A stretch of 64,000 nucleotides of DNA from Mastigias papua (Eukaryota; Cnidaria; Scyphozoa; Rhizostomeae; Mastigiidae): NCBI GenBank assembly GCA_964019165.1, contig OZ025283.1:7535001-7599000 (forward strand). Reading direction: 5' to 3'. Below the pieces are notes generated by a model. That model was not told where the DNA came from, made no database searches, and saw nothing but the letters and a program-made list of their open reading frames with translations. Numbering within the stretch: position 1 is the first letter of the stretch; each line of letters begins with the position of its first letter. Below are positions 20,201 to 32,234 of the stretch, one piece after another. The position numbers and the translations under genes were made by a program.

Positions 20201-23200
20201 ATTTTCCGATAGATATGTGTATTGTATTTTTGTATAAATATGTAGAATAGATGTGGGGTCATTCATTTAGTACGTACGCACCAAAATTGCTAAAATTCGA
20301 CATCCCTCTCATCCGTCGTACGCACATGTACGCGTTTTACGTACCCCTCCACTCTTGCGTTCGTACTATCGGTTATCTGACCCCTCCCCAATTTCTAACG
20401 GAAAGTTTCTAGCCATCCAAAATCATGAAAAGAGACTTTTTTAAGCATTCAGGAGACAGTTAAATGATCATTGCAAATAGTATTTTATGAAAAATTCGAT
20501 GAAAGATTCCTTCTACAACTTTGGTGGAGGGTAAGATGAAGTCTTTTTGCAAATGAAAATATTACAGGATAGGATATATGCAGATATTGCGATGTTTTTA
20601 CTTTGCGTACGTATTTTAATGTGTCACCATATTTCATATTTTCATGTTTCATATTTATATTTATATACGTGGTACTCCTTCAGTTTTTATATACATAAAT
20701 ATAGGTATATGCAAAAAAACAAACAAGTCTTACCTGTTCTACCAGGAGGTCATGTGTGGGGCTTGTTCATGGATTGTTTAGTGCTATAATAATTTCACTT
20801 TACTGGCCCAAGAGGTATGTTTTCATTTTCTGTTTGAAAGGATGAGTAAATTCCACATTTCTTATACCGTTTGGGATATCGTTCCAGACCTTTGCACCGA
20901 CATACGAAAAACTTTTTTTTAGAATTCCAACCGTGGTTTGGGTACTTGCAGATCGTTTATTCTGCGAGTTTCTTATTTTGAAACCTTGTTTCTTCTTGTA
21001 AAACTTTCCCTTAAGATTTTCTGGGCGCATATTCTTAAGAATCTTGTGTACCGTTATTGTTCTGTCATAAGTAATGACCTTCTCAACGTCTAGTCGTGCA
21101 GATGGTATCCAATCTTTAATACGAGCAGATTCAATGAGGTGAAATGCCCTGTTCTGTATTTTCTGCAAGGCGCAGAGGTTCTTTTCCGGCAAATGACCCC
21201 ATAATAAGTTTCCATATCTCAGGTGGCTTTCCACTAATGCTTGGTAGACAAGAAACAATTGTGATTGTGGCTGTATTTCTCTGAGCTTTCTGATCGAGTT
21301 GAGCCACCTTTCAGTTTGCCCTTAAATACTTTATATTGTTGATTCTAGGAGAGACAACCCCCTCCCTCTTGTACGGAATTGTCCACTTTTGCTTAACCCC
21401 TCCCCCCTTCGTGCGTACGTACTACATGAATGACCTTTATTGTACAGGTGAAGGGACTACAAAAGGGAGGCCCCTTTTCAGTTGCCTCTGTAATTCCCAT
21501 CTTATATGGCTGGTATGTAGGAAATGCTCTGTGATATAGTTTGACTAAGGTTCTTACTCCCTCAGGGAAAAAGTATTCTTTCACAACATTTTTTAAAGAA
21601 AAATAATACTAGAGATCAATTTTTGTTCATCTCTGAGATCAACTCTGGGACTACAAAAGGGAGGTGTCATAAAAGCTCACACAGTTTGATTGTGTGTTAA
21701 AATAAGACATTTGCTAGCAAGTCTATATATTTTGGGTACTTCTTGCTCCATTGCACTGAATATAATTAAATGATCACTAGTTGCTAAGTACAGTTTATAA
21801 GAAAAAAATCAGAAAAAGGACTACAGAAAAGATGCTCATGAAATTTGAAATCACTGCTAATATTGATTGCACATGAATACTCTTGTTATGGCACACTAGA
21901 AGTAGGTGATCTGTATGTGCAAGAAGCTCACCAAGAAAAGATTACCATTTGAAACAAACAGGCATATTTTTTCTTTCATTTCTATGGACTACTGTGAGTT
22001 CTGAATATCTTAGGTATGATTGAAAAGTGGAAGATTCAGAATAATATGCCCTACTTTTGCAATCATAAACTAATTAAAAGAATAACAAACAAAGTAGCAA
22101 CAGTAGCAATAGCTTTAACCACAATGCAACAACAACAGCCTTAAATTATGGTTGACATGGTGACAAGTATGAGGGTGTTTCACAGTGAGCCAAGATTCAG
22201 TTTGACTGTGGTATGGGAAGAGTAAAATTTGATATCCAGCTCAAGCTGGCATATCCTAAGAAACATTGGCAAAAGAGGAAAACAAGGCATATTGCCAAGT
22301 AACTCAAGACAGATTTAAAGAAAAGCAGGCTCAGATTGGTAAGGCAGTTGAGTGGTGTCAAAAGAATGGAAAGCGTGGCTGGGCAGTTCTGAGGACTGGC
22401 AAATTCCCTCTCATTAAAGACGTTAAAACAATCAATCACAGACTGGATGGAGAGGTAGTCCATGATGAGGAGAAGTCATATTGTTCTATCCTAACTTCTA
22501 TATCTTCAATCATGTCACAGCATACTAAAGTCCATTTGTAGTAAACCTGCACGCAGGGGTGAAGATAGGTCAAAGCCAACCATGATCCCCTTAATGTGGC
22601 TATCAAAGCACAAGCATAGTGCCAAGCGAAAGATGGCAAATGTGTTTGATGGCTCTGATGCATCAGATAGCAATGAATGCAGGATATCTGAATATGAGGG
22701 TGTATTTACTGACAATGGTGGCAGAGATTAAATCAGTCACAATGATGGTGACAACAGTTTTGATATTCATCACAACAAGAATTGTGTCAATTATTATGGT
22801 GTTAAAATGATTGTACCTGAATCACTGAAGTGTGGAGATTATATTAAGGTTGTTTCAGGCCTTTTCAAAGGGCTCTATGCAACTGTTCTAGGTAAAAGCT
22901 ATGGTGATGAAGTTGAAATACAATACTTTCAGGAAAGATTTGGCAAAAGGATATTGAAGGAAAATGATATTGACTCTCGATTACCAGAGGAACTTATTAA
23001 AGTAACCGCGAAGATGGACAGGCGATCATACTTTATTTTTCTGATTGAAAAATATGTCCAGTTGCTGCTCCCTGTTGTTGGTTTCAGCTGTGATGTTTCT
23101 TTGCAAACAGTTGTTAACAAACTGTTGGTTATTGCAAATTGCTTAGTGCCTACTTGTGTTCACTCTTCAAAGAATGGTCTCAAAAATGTGGGAACTACAA

Positions 23201-26200
23201 AAGGGAGGTCTATAATAGTTTGTCACTATTAGAAACTGGAGACTAGTACTTCTGACTAACTGACATCTATTGGCAAGGGCACATCCTAAGCTTCGTTTTC
23301 CACCCAAGTTTTATAGACTTATCTTCTGCTACAACAAAGTGAGCACTTCTTGTTTAAATTTTTTTGTGGTTTTCATGGCATACCATATTTTTAAATTCCC
23401 TTTTGCCATATGATGTGCAAAGCCTATATGATGTCTATATTGATATTTACGAAGGTAAATAGTTTATTTCATCCAGGTTTTCACTGGTGTGCAATAGTGC
23501 TAGAGATTCTCTATAAATCATAGAAGAACAAAAACCTGCCATCTGTAGTCCACCTCCCTTTTGTAGTCCCTTCACCTCTACTCCCCGCGTCCCTCAAACT
23601 ATTTGACTTAAGCTCCCGTTAAACGCGCGATAAGATCTTAATTGGATGCAAACAGAAGGCACTATTAACTGGGGCAAAGAATATTAATATGATAAGTATT
23701 TTCCAGAATTGATATCGTAATGAAACTGTAACTGTAGATGTAGGATCGATCTTTGAGTGGCATTCCCCACTATAAATATGACTGTAGCACGAAAAAGCGG
23801 AAACATTCTTTAAGCATACTGAAGAGCTTTTTTCATCCGACACTCGTCAGAGTATGAAACGTCAGATAACGACCGAAAGGTGAACCGAAATATATAGCCA
23901 GATGCGGGTGCATATATTTCGGTTCACCTTTCGGTCGTTATCCGACGTTTCATACTCTGACGAGTGTCGGACGAAAGAAAGCTTTCAGTATGCTAAAAGA
24001 ATGTTTCCGCTTTTTCGCGCTATAGTGAAGTTCTGTAGTACCAACAGACTTCTCACATAAATATGACTGTCATATTGTCCCCGTTGAATTGCTCTACACG
24101 GATGCATGCGTTTGAACTGCAATACTCAAACAACAAATTATAAAATTTTGATTGTTTATAAGATGTTTGATCTATGATATTTTACAATTATCTCTTATTA
24201 TTTCAGCCTCACCCGCCACTCCATCTGAGCCAAGACCAACCTATCATGGTGGATCGTTTTTATCAGAAAGTAAATCTTGTTACTATATTTCCTCAAAGCA
24301 TTTGTTGTAAAAATTACTCAAAAGTATCTTGGAGAAATAGGATAATTGTATGAAAAAATTTTTTGGGTTTACCGTTTGTTACTGAACGATTCAAGTAATC
24401 AGATTAAGTATTGGTTCTTCGTATGGTTTCATTAGCTAGCTAGTCTCTTCCCAGTATCAATCGTCGATGTGGAGAAGTCCCGTAGCTGTATATGTCCTAC
24501 AGTGTCCTTTGTTCTAGGTAGCTACATCTAGCCAATAAAATGCGTTCAAACTACGAGGGAATTGCATTTTAATAGTGGTTCTTTTATCCAGATTCCATTG
24601 TCTGCAAAGCGTTCGTCATCAACTTTTATTCCACTTTTGTGGCGTTTTATCTTATTTCTTAGTTGAATATTATGTCAGATTTTTTGGGGTGTAGTGACTA
24701 TCATCTTTACTTATTTACCTCTATATTTTGATAATTTCATTTCTTTTACCACAGCATGTAGCTATCAAACGCAGCCAGCACAATACACAGCAGGAGACTC
24801 TTTGTTTGGTGAGATTACCTTTGATCGGACGAAAGGCAATGCCAATTTGTTGGTGCCCAGCAATTGTGCATGGAAAGGCAATGGCAGTGCTGGCTCGAGG
24901 TATTTGATAGAGTTTACATATGTTGATACAGGTATGTTCTCTTTGATGTTTGCAAAGTTGTATACAGCTCATCTAAAATGTATTGATATCATTGTATGAA
25001 GTGTGCTGTTAGTTTATGGAAGAATTCATCAGCTTTTATGTGGGGATTGCCAGTTAGTGTTTTGTTTCCAAAATGACTCGAAAATGTAAAGGAGAGCAAT
25101 TTGTTTCGAAGAGTGAAGCTCTGGTATAGTATTAAACTAAATGCTATGTTATATGTAGACATGGGTTGTGAACTGTACTAATGATTGTATCCTATGGAGT
25201 GAATCTTTAAGATTACAGGATTTCAGTTATTGCAGTCTATGACAATCTATGACCCGTCTCTCTGTAGCAAGCAAAATTGTAAGACGCTAGTGTAATAATC
25301 CGAGAATTTTAAATATTGCAGTTTTCAGATCCTTCTCCATATAACATTTAGACCATAATTTAAGACGTTATTGTAATGTATTCTGAATGTTTGATGATGA
25401 AAGCCAATGATTCATTATTTTTGTTTACAACTGTTCTTTAGCAGCGGTTTTTTATTGAGTATCGTTTTCCAACTGCTTTATTTCTAAGAAATGATCCCTA
25501 TTGATTTCAAGGTTCTTTGAACAATGTCTTGAGAGTGAGTTATGAAGGTGGAAAGTCAAAAGAAGTCAGAGGCCTTGTAAATGTGACGAACCTGGATGTG
25601 GTCCAAACGGGCAGTCAATTCAACATTACAATTCAAATGAACAGTACCAATTCGTCCGATATACGTATGGTGTATTCAACTAGCCCAGGTAACTTTTACC
25701 GTCTTTGTGTTGTCTTAGTATTAGGTATTTCCAAGGTTATTATTGAATGTGTGGTTATTTGCAATTTCTCGTAGTATCTACCGTAAACCCTCGAATTGCT
25801 CCCATCCCCTCGAAATGACCCCTATTATAGATAATGAAAAAGAACTTGATAAAGACTATTGCCTAGATTTACATTGTTCTTTTACTATTATGGAGATAAG
25901 GAGTTTTGATGATAAACTTTTTTATGTAGCATGTGTCAAGCATTTTTATAACATCCTCGAATTGGCTCTCCCCTCGAATAATCTCCCACCTAAAGAGTAT
26001 CAAAAATAAATATGCCCGCCGGGGGCTGTTTTGAAGATTGACAGTATACGAGCTTAATTGTCTTCTGACCCAGATTTATGTATATCAGGGGCAATAAAAC
26101 AATATTTTGGATGGGGACTTAAGAAATTGCAGGGATTGTAGAGGATGCTGAAACGTGTATAAAAGTATATTTCCTATAAAACGTGGAAGGGACACAGCCC

Positions 26201-27089
26201 CCAGCCTCCCGGCTTCCCCGTCCATGTATATACATACCAATAATTACATACAAATACATATTCATCTGTAAAACTTTTAACTCTCTGATCACCAAGTCAC
26301 TTACGGCAGTAATTTGTATTTTTGCGTATCAATATTCTTAGATTTTTGTTTGGCAATTTGTCTGGTGATTGTTTCAGGAGTCGTTGTTTATTTATTCTCA
26401 ATCTCCGGTGTGACTTCCCTCCTTTTTGACTGCCTCTGGCCTATTTCAACTTCGAGTGGCTCTATTTTTGTTTTTATTAAATTCTGTTGCTTTCTTCCGT
26501 CTTACTTTATGCTTTTGTTCTTTAGGTTGCTATTCAAATTCTCTACGATCATATTACTTACATAGAGGCAAAGGTTTGTTGATTATATGTCATATATTAT
26601 ATTGCATATTTCATTTACTTAGTGGTATTTAATTATTATATCAATGCTATTTAATTCTAATATTTGCGTTTCCTTTTTGTAGCGTTCCTTTTTGCCGATT
26701 TTATTTGCAGACAACTATAAATCAATAGAATGACATAATGAATTTTATTTATTTACTGTAGCCGGTCTGGAATGCTATTGTGAAGGCTTCAAATATGGGT
26801 TCTTAGATTTTAAAGGTGGCTGCTATTGTGGCAATAGCACACCCGCTGTCTATGGATTGTTCATGCAGCATCCAAGCATGTGCACATCTTGCTACCTATT
26901 TTGCCAGTATGGGCGATTGTATGTCCACGAAAGTAAGTGGTATTTAAGTATTAGAAAATAGGACAGAAGAGTTCAAAATATATAATTGGACTCTATGTCA
27001 TATATGCGATTTTTACCCACTAGTTTTACCTATATGCAATTGAAACATGTTTTACAAATTGAAATCAATTGTCTTTTTTCTATGGCTTA

Positions 27090-27175
<86 letters not shown>

Positions 27176-30100
27176 TTATATGTGTATGTGTATGTATGTA
27201 TGTATGTCTATGTATGTATGTATGTATGTATGTATGTATGTATGTATGTATGTATGTATGTATGTATGTATGTATGTATGTATGTATGTATGTATGTATG
27301 TATGTATGTATGTATGTATGTATGTATGTATGTATGTATGTATGTATGTATGTATGTATGTATGTATGTATGTATGTATGTATGTATGTATGTATGTATG
27401 TATGTATGTATGTATGTATGTATGTATGTATGTATGTATGTATGTATGTATATATGTATGTATATGAAATATATATATCTTTATATCTATATTTATTTAC
27501 TTTTTTGTAGAGAAGGGTGCTATGTACTAGTCTTGATAGATTTAGCATTCAAGTAGAGTTCTGTTCGGTTTAGGATCAGCCTTATTCAGATATAATTGTT
27601 AGGAACCTGAAGTTTGATAATGCAGTTGTACCCTTGTTATATTCTCCTTGTTCTGAACTCGAGGGCTTTTGAATTTTATTGACTTGTGATACGTCATGTA
27701 TTGTTATGTCCAGGTGGATCTCACCACAGAAATAATCCGAAAACGACTGATTCAGACAAAGGACTTAGTTCTGCCACTGTGGTTGCAATAACAATACCCA
27801 TCGTATTGCTGCTTATTGCTGCTGTTTTTGGAGGATGGGTTTTTTATCGGAGACGGTACCGAACATCTGTCCCTACAAGCGAAGCTGTGATGACTACGAT
27901 ACGTCAAGGTAATTTCAGTCCCCATGTCGTAGTATGAGCTGAAGTTTGTAGTTCATATCAACCCTTCTGTCACTTACGAAGTATCATTAGGAAATCCAAG
28001 GAGCAGATATAAGATATAGTGTGGTATTGTCACTTCACCCTCAAATGAAATACATTGATTTTTCTGTCTTATCAATAAGGAGAGTCAATACAAACTGTAC
28101 ACAATCAGTGTCAGGTATGCACATATAACCCATGCTTCAGATTAAAATGATCATCCAAAAGTGATGAATGGCTTACTGAATCATATTTATAAGGTGTTCC
28201 ACACATGCTTGTAATGAGATATGTATCCATAATATCTTCTACAAGGAGTGAGAACCTGAGCCTCTTATCCTTAGTTTCTTTTTTAATTGAAGTATTAGAA
28301 CCATTAAATTGTCATCCGTGTGCTGGCTTCTCGTTGCTGTCCCTGAGACACTGTCGAGCATCTTTTCCTGTCTATCAATCTGGTACCGCTGCGTTGATAT
28401 GCAGTGATGAAGATCTCAGGTAGCAGAAAGAGAATGCAGACTGATGGCATGAGATCTTTGAGTATAGAACTGCTGCTGGATATGATAAATTTCATTCATA
28501 GATGAGATGGAATGTCAACTTGGGGGTGGTAATTGGAGATGTTTTTCATTACAATAGGGATCATTTTATTAAAGGGAAACCCAGTGAAATAATCCACAAG
28601 TGTTAGTTTGGTTTATTCTTCCTTAGAAGGCAATTTCGGAAACGTTCTGGAGCTTTTTGGACAGTTTGGCTTCACATCATTCTCTGAAAGCCAAGTCAAA
28701 GAGAATTTCATTTTAGGCCAATTTTTACTTGCTGACTCAGAGATAATGACAGGGAGCCTTAGGAATGATATCAATTAAACGCTTATTTGTAGGTAAATGC
28801 CAGTTGTATAGTTCAACATATAATTTTGAAAAGATGTTGTGGAGAACATAGCTTTCCATGATTATCACCTTCCAATTGTGAAATTTATTTACGGAGTTTG
28901 TATTATGCCCTACAGATGGAGATCAAGGAAATTCAGTTCAATATTCACATATTGCTAACGAGCCTCGTGCAGAAGGTATGTCAAGATACCAATTGATCAT
29001 TATTCTAAGGAATTTCCTTTAGGCCATGAGAAGCAGGGGGAATCTGAGATGCCAATAAGACTTTTTGTCAGAGTCAATGATATCTTTAGGAAGCAAACGT
29101 CTGATTAAAGTTACATACACGGTTTTTTTATAAGAAACCTAGCTCAAGGCCTAGTTATCAAAGTTCCTTATTTTCGGACCTCTTTTTGTCAAATTCTTGT
29201 ACTATAAGTTCCTTAATAGTTCGTTGATTTTCACTCCACAGAGAGTGTCACAAAAGTGGCACAGACACTAGAAGAGCATTGAAACTCTGAAATTTGCCTT
29301 TAATTCTGGCTAGAACTCAACCTCAAAAGCAAGAATACAGTGGAGAATAAGTTTCATATATGCAAAAGCATAATTTCAATCAAGAAATATCATGTCTATT
29401 CCATTGATATCATCCAATGCAGTGTAATCTTCACTTGCATCTGAGTACAGCACTCGGAATTTGAAAATGAAAAGTTCCTTAGGGATTTTTCCTTTAGTAG
29501 TATAAGTTCTTTAAATATTTCGGCCGTCTACACATGTAGGTTCCTTATAAAGTGGCTCCTTACAGAAAAAGCGTGTATCTCGATCAAATTAAGAAAATTA
29601 AAGATAAATCTCAACAGCATTTAAAGTTAAAGGGGGCTGCGTCCCCAAAAGCTCCTATCCTTCTAGGAATTGAAGATACAGAACGCTTTTACTGCTCTGC
29701 CATTCATTCAAGGAAAATTGAAAAAATCTCCTGGCCAGTGTCAATGATATACTCAAAGCCCATGGAAAACCTGAAGATCCAAATGAAAATATACTGCAAA
29801 TCCTCCTATATGGAGATAAAAAGTTGCCTTTGGAAGCCAACAAGCTAGTTTTAGGTTTAACTATAAAATATTTGCTTGAAACTAAACTCTTCGATTGAAG
29901 ACCACTCATGCCTTCTAATAGACGAAAGACGTACGTAAATCTCCTTTTTTGTGGCAGATTTTTCTTTGTAATCAAATAGCCATACTTTGCAATTAACGGG
30001 TATCTATGTCATGGTCCCGGGGTAGTCATAGTTATTGTTCCCCGGGGTATCGTTCTTGTAATTTGTGTAATTTAGCTTGCAAGTGTAAGTAGCAAGTAAT

Positions 30101-30446
30101 TTTTCGTGTAATTTTTATGGAATGTAAGAAAGAAAATTCATCTGGCAAGTAGGAGAATATTTTCTGGTAGACATGAAATAATAAGGTTATAATATCTTTC
30201 AGTCACTAGTTTAGCCATGCTAAAGTTCTGTTCTTATGATATTTTTAGGACATAGAAGGCTTTTCCAAAGCATTTTGGTGTCCTGTATAGTTGTATGTTG
30301 ATGCATCAAAGTTTACAATACTATTACTGTTTATCGATGTTATTTTTACGTATAGTTTACGGTTTTTTTGCTGACTTGAAGCTTCATTGTCTATACATTT
30401 TTCTCGATATGATAGTGATTTAGCAATGGAACGACGATGCACTTGA
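17222..30446 (+). CDS. CUB-like single-pass receptor, copy 1 (3' eleven exons; 5' part not in window)
   Basis: Exons with AG/GT borders and phase-1 junctions throughout: 17222-17410, 19606-19761, 19966-20148, 24207-24269, 24755-24931, 25512-25688, 26526-26573, 26762-26932, 27714-27908, 28916-28975 and 30424-30446 (TGA). Joined they encode 480 residues without a stop: second half of a CUB-like module, a CUB-like module with DCEGNISNF and [12 protein letters not shown], a Pro-rich hinge, a third CUB-like module ([19 protein letters not shown]), a Cys-rich WSC-like module ([24 protein letters not shown]), a TM helix ([17 protein letters not shown]), basic stop-transfer YRRRYR and a short tail with QYSHI. 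Every exon pairs in length and order with the gene at 33448-54594, as do flanking introns. The signal peptide and LDLa/MAM exons are missing here. They may lie left of the LINE pile, or this copy may be truncated. Several N-glycosylation sites favour an extracellular role; no catalytic motif is seen. Confidence 0.75.
17427..17520. mobile_element. Partial MITE of the CCGTAAA / CTCGAATAAGCCCCC family
   Basis: Starts with CCGTAAATCCTCGAATAAGC after a TA, only 16 bp past the splice donor of the first exon shown for receptor copy 1. It has inverted GGGGGCTTATTCGAG further in. The right terminus is not recognisable. Related copies are at 25781, 44718 and 55644. Confidence 0.6.
20257..21435. mobile_element. 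Inverted-repeat DNA element carrying a LINE fragment
   Basis: Left end GGTCATTCATTTAGTACGTA (20257) and right end, whose reverse complement is GGTCATTCATGTAGTACGTA (21411-21435), form terminal inverted repeats of about 25 bp with one or two mismatches. The inner flanks (pyrimidine-rich CACTCTTGCG..., CCCCTCCCC) also look alike. A 5'-truncated LINE lies inside on the - strand. No clear target duplication could be read at the ends. It lies in an intron of receptor copy 1. Confidence 0.65.
20800..21258 (-). pseudogene. C-terminal fragment of a CR1/jockey-like LINE RT protein
   Basis: The 152-codon frame matches the C-terminal region after the RT fingers/palm in CR1/jockey-like ORF2: [30 protein letters not shown], then a basic region and [12 protein letters not shown]. 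There is no catalytic motif. It lies wholly inside the inverted-repeat element 20257-21435, so the LINE inserted into that element or was captured by it. Confidence 0.75.
22266..22541 (+). pseudogene. Transposon-encoded fragment, helix-turn-helix-like, unknown family
   Basis: Frame with protein-like composition: [20 protein letters not shown], then a [15 protein letters not shown] and a TINHRLDGE. It resembles the DNA-binding front of a transposase, by appearance only. It ends in non-coding-looking sequence and has no matching continuation, so it is treated as a decayed piece of the 2.1 kb element. Confidence 0.35.
22807..23232 (+). pseudogene. Transposon-encoded fragment with KOW-like motif
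   Basis: From [10 protein letters not shown] the frame shows [20 protein letters not shown] followed by a [15 protein letters not shown] stretch and [15 protein letters not shown]. That is the pattern of a KOW motif (G-D-x-V-K-V-x-x-G-x-F-K-G), which binds RNA or ribosomal/NusG partners in known families. After about residue 65 the sequence turns hydrophobic and less protein-like. It lies inside the 24 bp TIR element and may be part of its original gene. Function unknown. Confidence 0.4.
23782..24027. mobile_element. Foldback (hairpin) element, about 115 bp arms
   Basis: The left arm (23782-23895) and right arm (23911-24027) are near-perfect inverted copies around a 15 bp loop; both contain GACACTCGTCAGAGTATGAA or its complement. 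The right flank (AGTGAAGTTCTGTAGTACCA, from about 24023) recurs next to the small hairpin at 59087-59153, so both belong to one family. It lies in an intron of receptor copy 1. Confidence 0.8.
25781..26035. mobile_element. Degenerate MITE of the CCGTAAA family
   Basis: Begins with CCGTAAACCCTCGAATTG after a TA. CTCGAAT words and a GCCCGCCGGGGGC near the end match the family at 44718 and 55644. The right terminus is eroded. It starts 92 bp downstream of a receptor splice donor. Confidence 0.5.
27096..27452. repeat. (TA)n followed by (TATG)n microsatellite
   Basis: About 75 bp of TA and then about 260 bp of TATG, nearly perfect, in the intron before the TM exon of receptor copy 1. The matching intron of copy 2 has only a few TATG units near 53040. 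All long frames here are repeat artefacts. Confidence 0.95.
29560..29960 (+). pseudogene. Unrecognised protein-coding remnant with a frameshift
   Basis: Two frames with good protein character join across an A-run near 29722-29730: first [20 protein letters not shown] and [18 protein letters not shown], then [20 protein letters not shown] and a [20 protein letters not shown] stretch up to an in-frame stop near 29897. Similar style continues after it. The region is an insertion relative to the matching intron of receptor copy 2, so it arrived after the duplication. I do not recognise the family; a retrocopy or mobile-element gene is likely. Confidence 0.4.
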
Positions 30447-30833
30447 ATATGGAATGAATGGTACTGAAATCAGACGTTTATCATCTGCAAACTCACCTAC
30501 AGACTTTCACAAACTTTTCTCGCTGGTATGTTAAATTTATCTTAAAAGTGACTACAAAGCCAATGAATGTGGTATGTTATGAAGTATATAGTTACTACAA
30601 TATGAGACCTGATATTTTGCACCCTGGGTGCGGCAGGAAATGTACCCTTATACTTTAAACGTATCAGGTTTGTTGTATTGATTATGTTGACTGCACCACA
30701 GAATACTGCACCATCGATACATAGAAGATTAAATATGAATTTTTGTATTATATAACTGATTAGTTTGATAAGTGACGTAATTTTACTGCTGAAATATGAT
30801 ATGAAATATGAAAATATGAAATATGAAATATGT

Positions 30834-31313
30834 ATGGTGTTAGACTCATTGATTGACAGTCCCTTCGCCGCATTCGACGTCTTTGTATGGAATCAGTTCT
30901 CTTAGGCCTTTGAATGTTGTTTGAGGTGGTACTTTGAGCTATAGATATCATGATTATTAATATGATAAATGAAGAATAGATCAGATCGATGGCTACCAGA
31001 CGGAAAAGAAAGTAACGAATGCGGCTATTAATGATTTTCTTTCGTCGTTGAAATATGATTATTGCTATTGCTATGTAGCATGTGATAGCTGATATTGATA
31101 TGTTGATGAGAGGCACTTTGCAAAGCACCGTGCTAGTACTATCTTTTCTCAAGAGTATGGTAGTATGTCTCTTGCTTCTGTATTGTGACCTGTGCATGAA
31201 AGGTAACACATAGTTACGAACGCTGAACTGTTGGGTACGCTAGGAAAATTTTATGGTGTCAGACACATTAATGGGCAGTCCATTCACCGCATTCGGCATC
31301 TTCGTATAGATTG
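30834..31313. repeat. About 60 bp direct repeats flanking the GPCR fragment
   Basis: TGGTGTTAGACTCATT... at 30834-30895 and TGGTGTCAGACACATT... at 31252-31313 share CATTCG and TCTTTGTATGG/TCTTCGTATAG blocks over about 60 bp, at roughly 80 percent identity by eye. They bracket the truncated GPCR and may mark the rearrangement that destroyed it. Confidence 0.55.
30900..31190 (-). pseudogene. GPCR fragment (TM1-TM2), copy 1 of the GPCR at 59826
   Basis: The encoded stretch TVLCKVPLINISISAITCYI, RIRYFLFRLVAIDLIYSSF and SIAQSTTSNNIQR aligns residue by residue with the first 80 or so residues of the intact GPCR at 59826-60722. Homology stops at about 30900, within the loop before TM3; everything after is missing. 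The start codon region is also altered (ATG to ATA plus a one-base indel). It is convergent with receptor copy 1, as the intact GPCR is with receptor copy 2, so it belongs to the same segmental duplication. Confidence 0.82.
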
Positions 31314-31879
31314 TTCATATTTGGGTCTGTAGAGACACCTGTGAGTGGGTTCTCCTGTCTCTTCTCTGGTGTCAAGTTAAATGACAAAAACAGCTTTTTC
31401 AATGATTCTATTAACCTATAGATGGGTTGACAAAATCTTTGTTATGCTGTTATTGTGAAGGACTTTCATGTCTGTTTCTTTCATGATATGGAGAACTACT
31501 CTTTTAGCTGCAGTACTATGCGTCTTGGAATGCTAAGTGAGCAGTAGTGAGTTTTGTAATGGCAGCAGTATAATGCTCATCATGCATTAGTTTGAAGATA
31601 AAAAGTTAAGTACTACATTTCTGAATTGTGGGGAGTTTTCTTCTGTGTTCGGTTGTTAGGCCCTGTCTGCCCAGTCACATTTTAGAAAGCTCAAAGCTGA
31701 TGTTGTTGTCATTTTCATCTCGTACCACCACGTACTGTTCAACTGCTTAAAAAGGTAAGACGATTCAATACTTGATTTAAGACTTAGTCTATGTAGTCAT
31801 ATGCACTTAAAAAGTCCAATTGTCATGCAAGCCTATGACCTCTTTCATAAAAGTTATGTATGTGTGCATGTATATATGT

Positions 31880-32101
<222 letters not shown>

Positions 32102-32137
32102 CCTTAGCCGAATTAATATGATATAGTACGCTTGGCT

Positions 32138-32162
32138 CTGAAGAAGGCATTATAGCCGAAAC
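32138..32162 (+). ncRNA. Hammerhead-like core, unit 1
   Basis: CTGAAGA fits the CUGANGA box. AGGC...GCC gives a 3 bp stem II, and GAAAC is the second conserved box. The following ACAT A would be ACGT C/A in an active minimal type I motif, so a CpG-to-CpA change may have broken the short palindromic stem III. Stem I is weak. Confidence 0.4.
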
Positions 32163-32234
32163 ATAGAGAAGGCCCTAGATGCGTCGAGGGACTCACGGTA
32201 GAGTGACCTTAAGATTCCACCGCTATTCTTTTGT

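Larger units (their letters stand above)
21447..23576. mobile_element. 2.1 kb DNA transposon remnant with perfect 24 bp TIRs
   Basis: GGTGAAGGGACTACAAAAGG at 21447 continues four more bases and is exactly mirrored at 23553-23576. Internal copies of the same word lie at about 21647 (same orientation) and 23191. The inside holds two short coding remnants (22266-22541 and 22807-23232). I could not read a target site duplication and do not recognise the superfamily. It starts 12 bp after the end of the preceding inverted-repeat element, in the same intron. Confidence 0.65.

Noticed and set aside
27047..27556. 169-codon frame with long Tyr-Ile and Cys-Met-Tyr-Val repeats
   Set aside because: Translation of (TA)n and (TATG)n microsatellites in several frames and both strands.
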